64,000 nucleotides of DNA from FEN-1297 sp964498065 (lineage in GTDB: Bacteria; Bacteroidota; Ignavibacteria; Ignavibacteriales; Ignavibacteriaceae): contig CAZCFZ010000003.1 in NCBI GenBank assembly GCA_964498065.1, positions 1 to 64,000 on the forward strand, given 5' to 3'. The notes below the pieces were generated by a model. That model was not told where the DNA came from. It searched no databases and saw nothing but the letters and a program-made list of their open reading frames with translations. The translations under genes and the position numbers were made by a program. Shown one piece after another: positions 62,586 to 64,000 of this stretch (position 1 is its first letter; the number at the start of each line of letters is the position of its first letter).

Positions 62586-64000
62586 GTGCTCCAAAAGATT
62601 AGTGAAACATTTTTCAGGTTCCCGAATAGAAATGCCTTTTGTATCAACCGCGAATATTATACATATTATACTTTTGCAAAATTGGTTTCTAAAGTAAGAA
62701 ATTTTATCAAGGCAAACCTAGATGATTCGGAAAAATTAATCGGGATAATAGCCAATCACGAACAGGATATCGAAATCTACAGTTCAATATACGGGATACT
62801 ATATGCAGGCCGAGGGTATGTTCCCATAAATCCTGTAAATCCTCTTGAACGAAACATCGAAATATTAAAGCAAACCGGGATAAAAACAATCCTTTGCAGA
62901 AAAAGAAATGAAAAGCTGAATGAACTAGCTTATAAATTGAAAATTAAGCTAATAGATACTCTTACACTCCCGGAAACTTCTATTTCTATAGAACCGCCTC
63001 AAGTAGATGAAAATGAGACTGCATATATATTATTTACATCCGGTAGTACCGGTACTCCAAAGGGAGTTCCAATCAGCAGAAAAAATTTAAATTCATTTAT
63101 TCATGCTTTTAATAACCTTAAATTTGATGTTAATGAAAACGATAGATTTCTGCAGATGTTTGATTTGACCTTTGACTTCTCTGTAGTTTGTTATACAATT
63201 CCGCTTTGTTTGGGCGCCTGCATTTATACAGTTCCGACAGAAGGGATAAAATTCGCAAACGTTTACACAACTCTCGAAGAAAATGAAATTACTTTCGCAT
63301 GCATGGTGCCTACAATTATAAATTATCTTGATCCGTATTTAGAAGAAATTAAATTAGATAATTTGAAATATTCTTTGTTTTGCGGTGAAGTCTTACTAGA
63401 CAAAATTGCAAGGAAATGGTCTGCCTGTACACCGAACGGCAAAATAGTAAACGCATATGGTCCAACTGAGGCCACAGTTTTTTGTATGACCTATTTTTGG
63501 GATAGTAAATTCTCAAATAAATCTTTTAATGGTGGTGTGTCGATAGGCAAACCAATGGAAAATATTGAGGCAATTATAGTTGATGACAACTTAAATAAAA
63601 TCACAAATGGTAAAAAAGGCGAGCTTTGCTTAAGCGGAAAACAATTGACTCAAGGTTACTTGAATGATAAGAAGAAAAATGAAGAGAAATTTTTCACACT
63701 TTCCGCTAAAGAGAAAAAGATTATTTTCTATAGAACAGGAGATATTGCTTTTATCGATAAGGAAGGTGATTTTATGTTTGCCGGAAGAATGGATGATCAA
63801 ATAAAAATAGAGGGCTTTAGAATTGAGCTTGGAGAAATTGAACATCACGTAAGAGATTTTACAAAAGCAACTAATGTAAAAGCAGTAAGTGTAAAAGATG
63901 AAAGAGGAATAACGCAAATTTACTTGTTTATTGAAAATTATAATTTGAAAACCGAAGATGTGAATTCATACCTGATGACAAAGATTCCGGATTATATGCT
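62586..64000 (+). CDS. AMP-forming adenylation-domain enzyme (DltA/NRPS-like), 3' end cut off
   Basis: 471 codons are open from a GTG at 62586 to the right edge. The start was chosen because AAAAGGAG lies 12 bases before it and no ATG precedes the conserved region. LFTSGSTGTPKGVP (P-loop), FDLTFDFS, AYGPTEATVF, YRTGDIAF and GFRIELGEIE are the adenylation core motifs. Compact size and motif style resemble D-alanine-carrier ligase DltA or a stand-alone amino-acid activating domain. It would activate an amino acid as AMP ester and load a carrier protein encoded beyond the window. The neighbouring dipeptide epimerase makes a peptide-modification role plausible. Confidence 0.85.
   Translation, partial: MLQKISETFFRFPNRNAFCINREYYTYYTFAKLVSKVRNFIKANLDDSEKLIGIIANHEQDIEIYSSIYGILYAGRGYVPINPVNPLERNIEILKQTGIKTILCRKRNEKLNELAYKLKIKLIDTLTLPETSISIEPPQVDENETAYILFTSGSTGTPKGVPISRKNLNSFIHAFNNLKFDVNENDRFLQMFDLTFDFSVVCYTIPLCLGACIYTVPTEGIKFANVYTTLEENEITFACMVPTIINYLDPYLEEIKLDNLKYSLFCGEVLLDKIARKWSACTPNGKIVNAYGPTEATVFCMTYFWDSKFSNKSFNGGVSIGKPMENIEAIIVDDNLNKITNGKKGELCLSGKQLTQGYLNDKKKNEEKFFTLSAKEKKIIFYRTGDIAFIDKEGDFMFAGRMDDQIKIEGFRIELGEIEHHVRDFTKATNVKAVSVKDERGITQIYLFIENYNLKTEDVNSYLMTKIPDYM

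Noticed and set aside
62707..62889. 60-codon minus-strand open frame
   Set aside because: Antisense to the N-terminal part of the adenylation domain; no independent support.
63630..63917. 95-codon minus-strand open frame at the right edge
   Set aside because: Opposite to the adenylation-domain gene, whose motifs run through the same bases.
1..64000. CRISPR array, prophage, restriction or toxin-antitoxin systems
   Set aside because: No regularly spaced repeats, phage structural genes, methyltransferase/endonuclease pairs or toxin-antitoxin pairs were recognised on either strand.

Overview
The window reads as chromosomal DNA of a low-GC, Gram-negative member of the Bacteroidota/Chlorobiota/Ignavibacteriota group, most likely an ignavibacterium. 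The main clue is three secreted proteins ending in a type IX secretion sorting domain with the YPNPFNPST signature. Omp85, TonB-receptor, RlpA and lipoprotein genes show an outer membrane. A run of exactly 100 N inside gcvP marks an unfilled scaffold gap, so this is draft or metagenome-derived sequence. I see no tRNA, rRNA, CRISPR array, prophage or complete insertion sequence.

Layout. 0-8.2 kb: a cut-off quinone-oxidoreductase-like gene, two tandem paralogous type IX cargo proteins, a SpoVG-family protein behind a terminator-like hairpin, a leucine-dehydrogenase-type enzyme and a Nudix CoA pyrophosphatase. 8.2-15.7 kb: M48 protease, cupin, thioredoxin-like lipoprotein, a divergent DAHP synthase, a third type IX cargo protein, a GT-C mannosyltransferase-like protein and an overlooked 51-residue membrane protein (lmo0937 family). 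15.7-21.2 kb: RlpA, RsmE, an Omp85/BamA-like protein with no normal start codon, and gcvP. 21.3-28.9 kb: a compact minus-strand operon yceD-rpmF-plsX-fabH-fabD-DUF3109-fabG-acpP-fabF-rnc, with a good sigma-70-like promoter ahead of it; it makes fatty acids and also holds two ribosome-linked genes and RNase III.

29-39.2 kb (plus strand): an ABC-2 exporter pair, a PrsW protease, then an overlapping string of a DUF2064 protein, nadD and a sugar epimerase; a small DUF559 endonuclease gene bracketed by inverted hairpin repeats (a candidate mobile element); then meaB, an acyl-CoA dehydrogenase and an acyl-CoA carboxylase beta subunit, pointing to propionyl/methylmalonyl-CoA and branched-chain catabolism. 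39.2-47.3 kb: a TonB receptor/phosphoribosyltransferase/membrane protein operon (probable salvage of an unknown small molecule), an orphan LacI-type palindrome, a decayed transposase, a sigma-54 response regulator, a HIT protein and a second TonB receptor.

47.6-61 kb: the most unusual region. A five-gene minus-strand locus encodes a KaiC-like ATPase with Arg in place of the Walker A Lys and a GGDEF-like C-terminus, a TPR plus outer-membrane barrel protein, a processive family-2 glycosyltransferase, a small Pro/Gln-rich membrane protein, and a membrane-anchored protein with a GATase1-like domain and a degenerate NodB-like domain. A multi-PAS histidine kinase with a decayed ATPase domain and a separate receiver protein flank it. 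I infer an unusual regulated exopolysaccharide synthesis and export system. 60-64 kb: a fatty acid hydroxylase, a dipeptide epimerase and a cut-off adenylation-domain enzyme.
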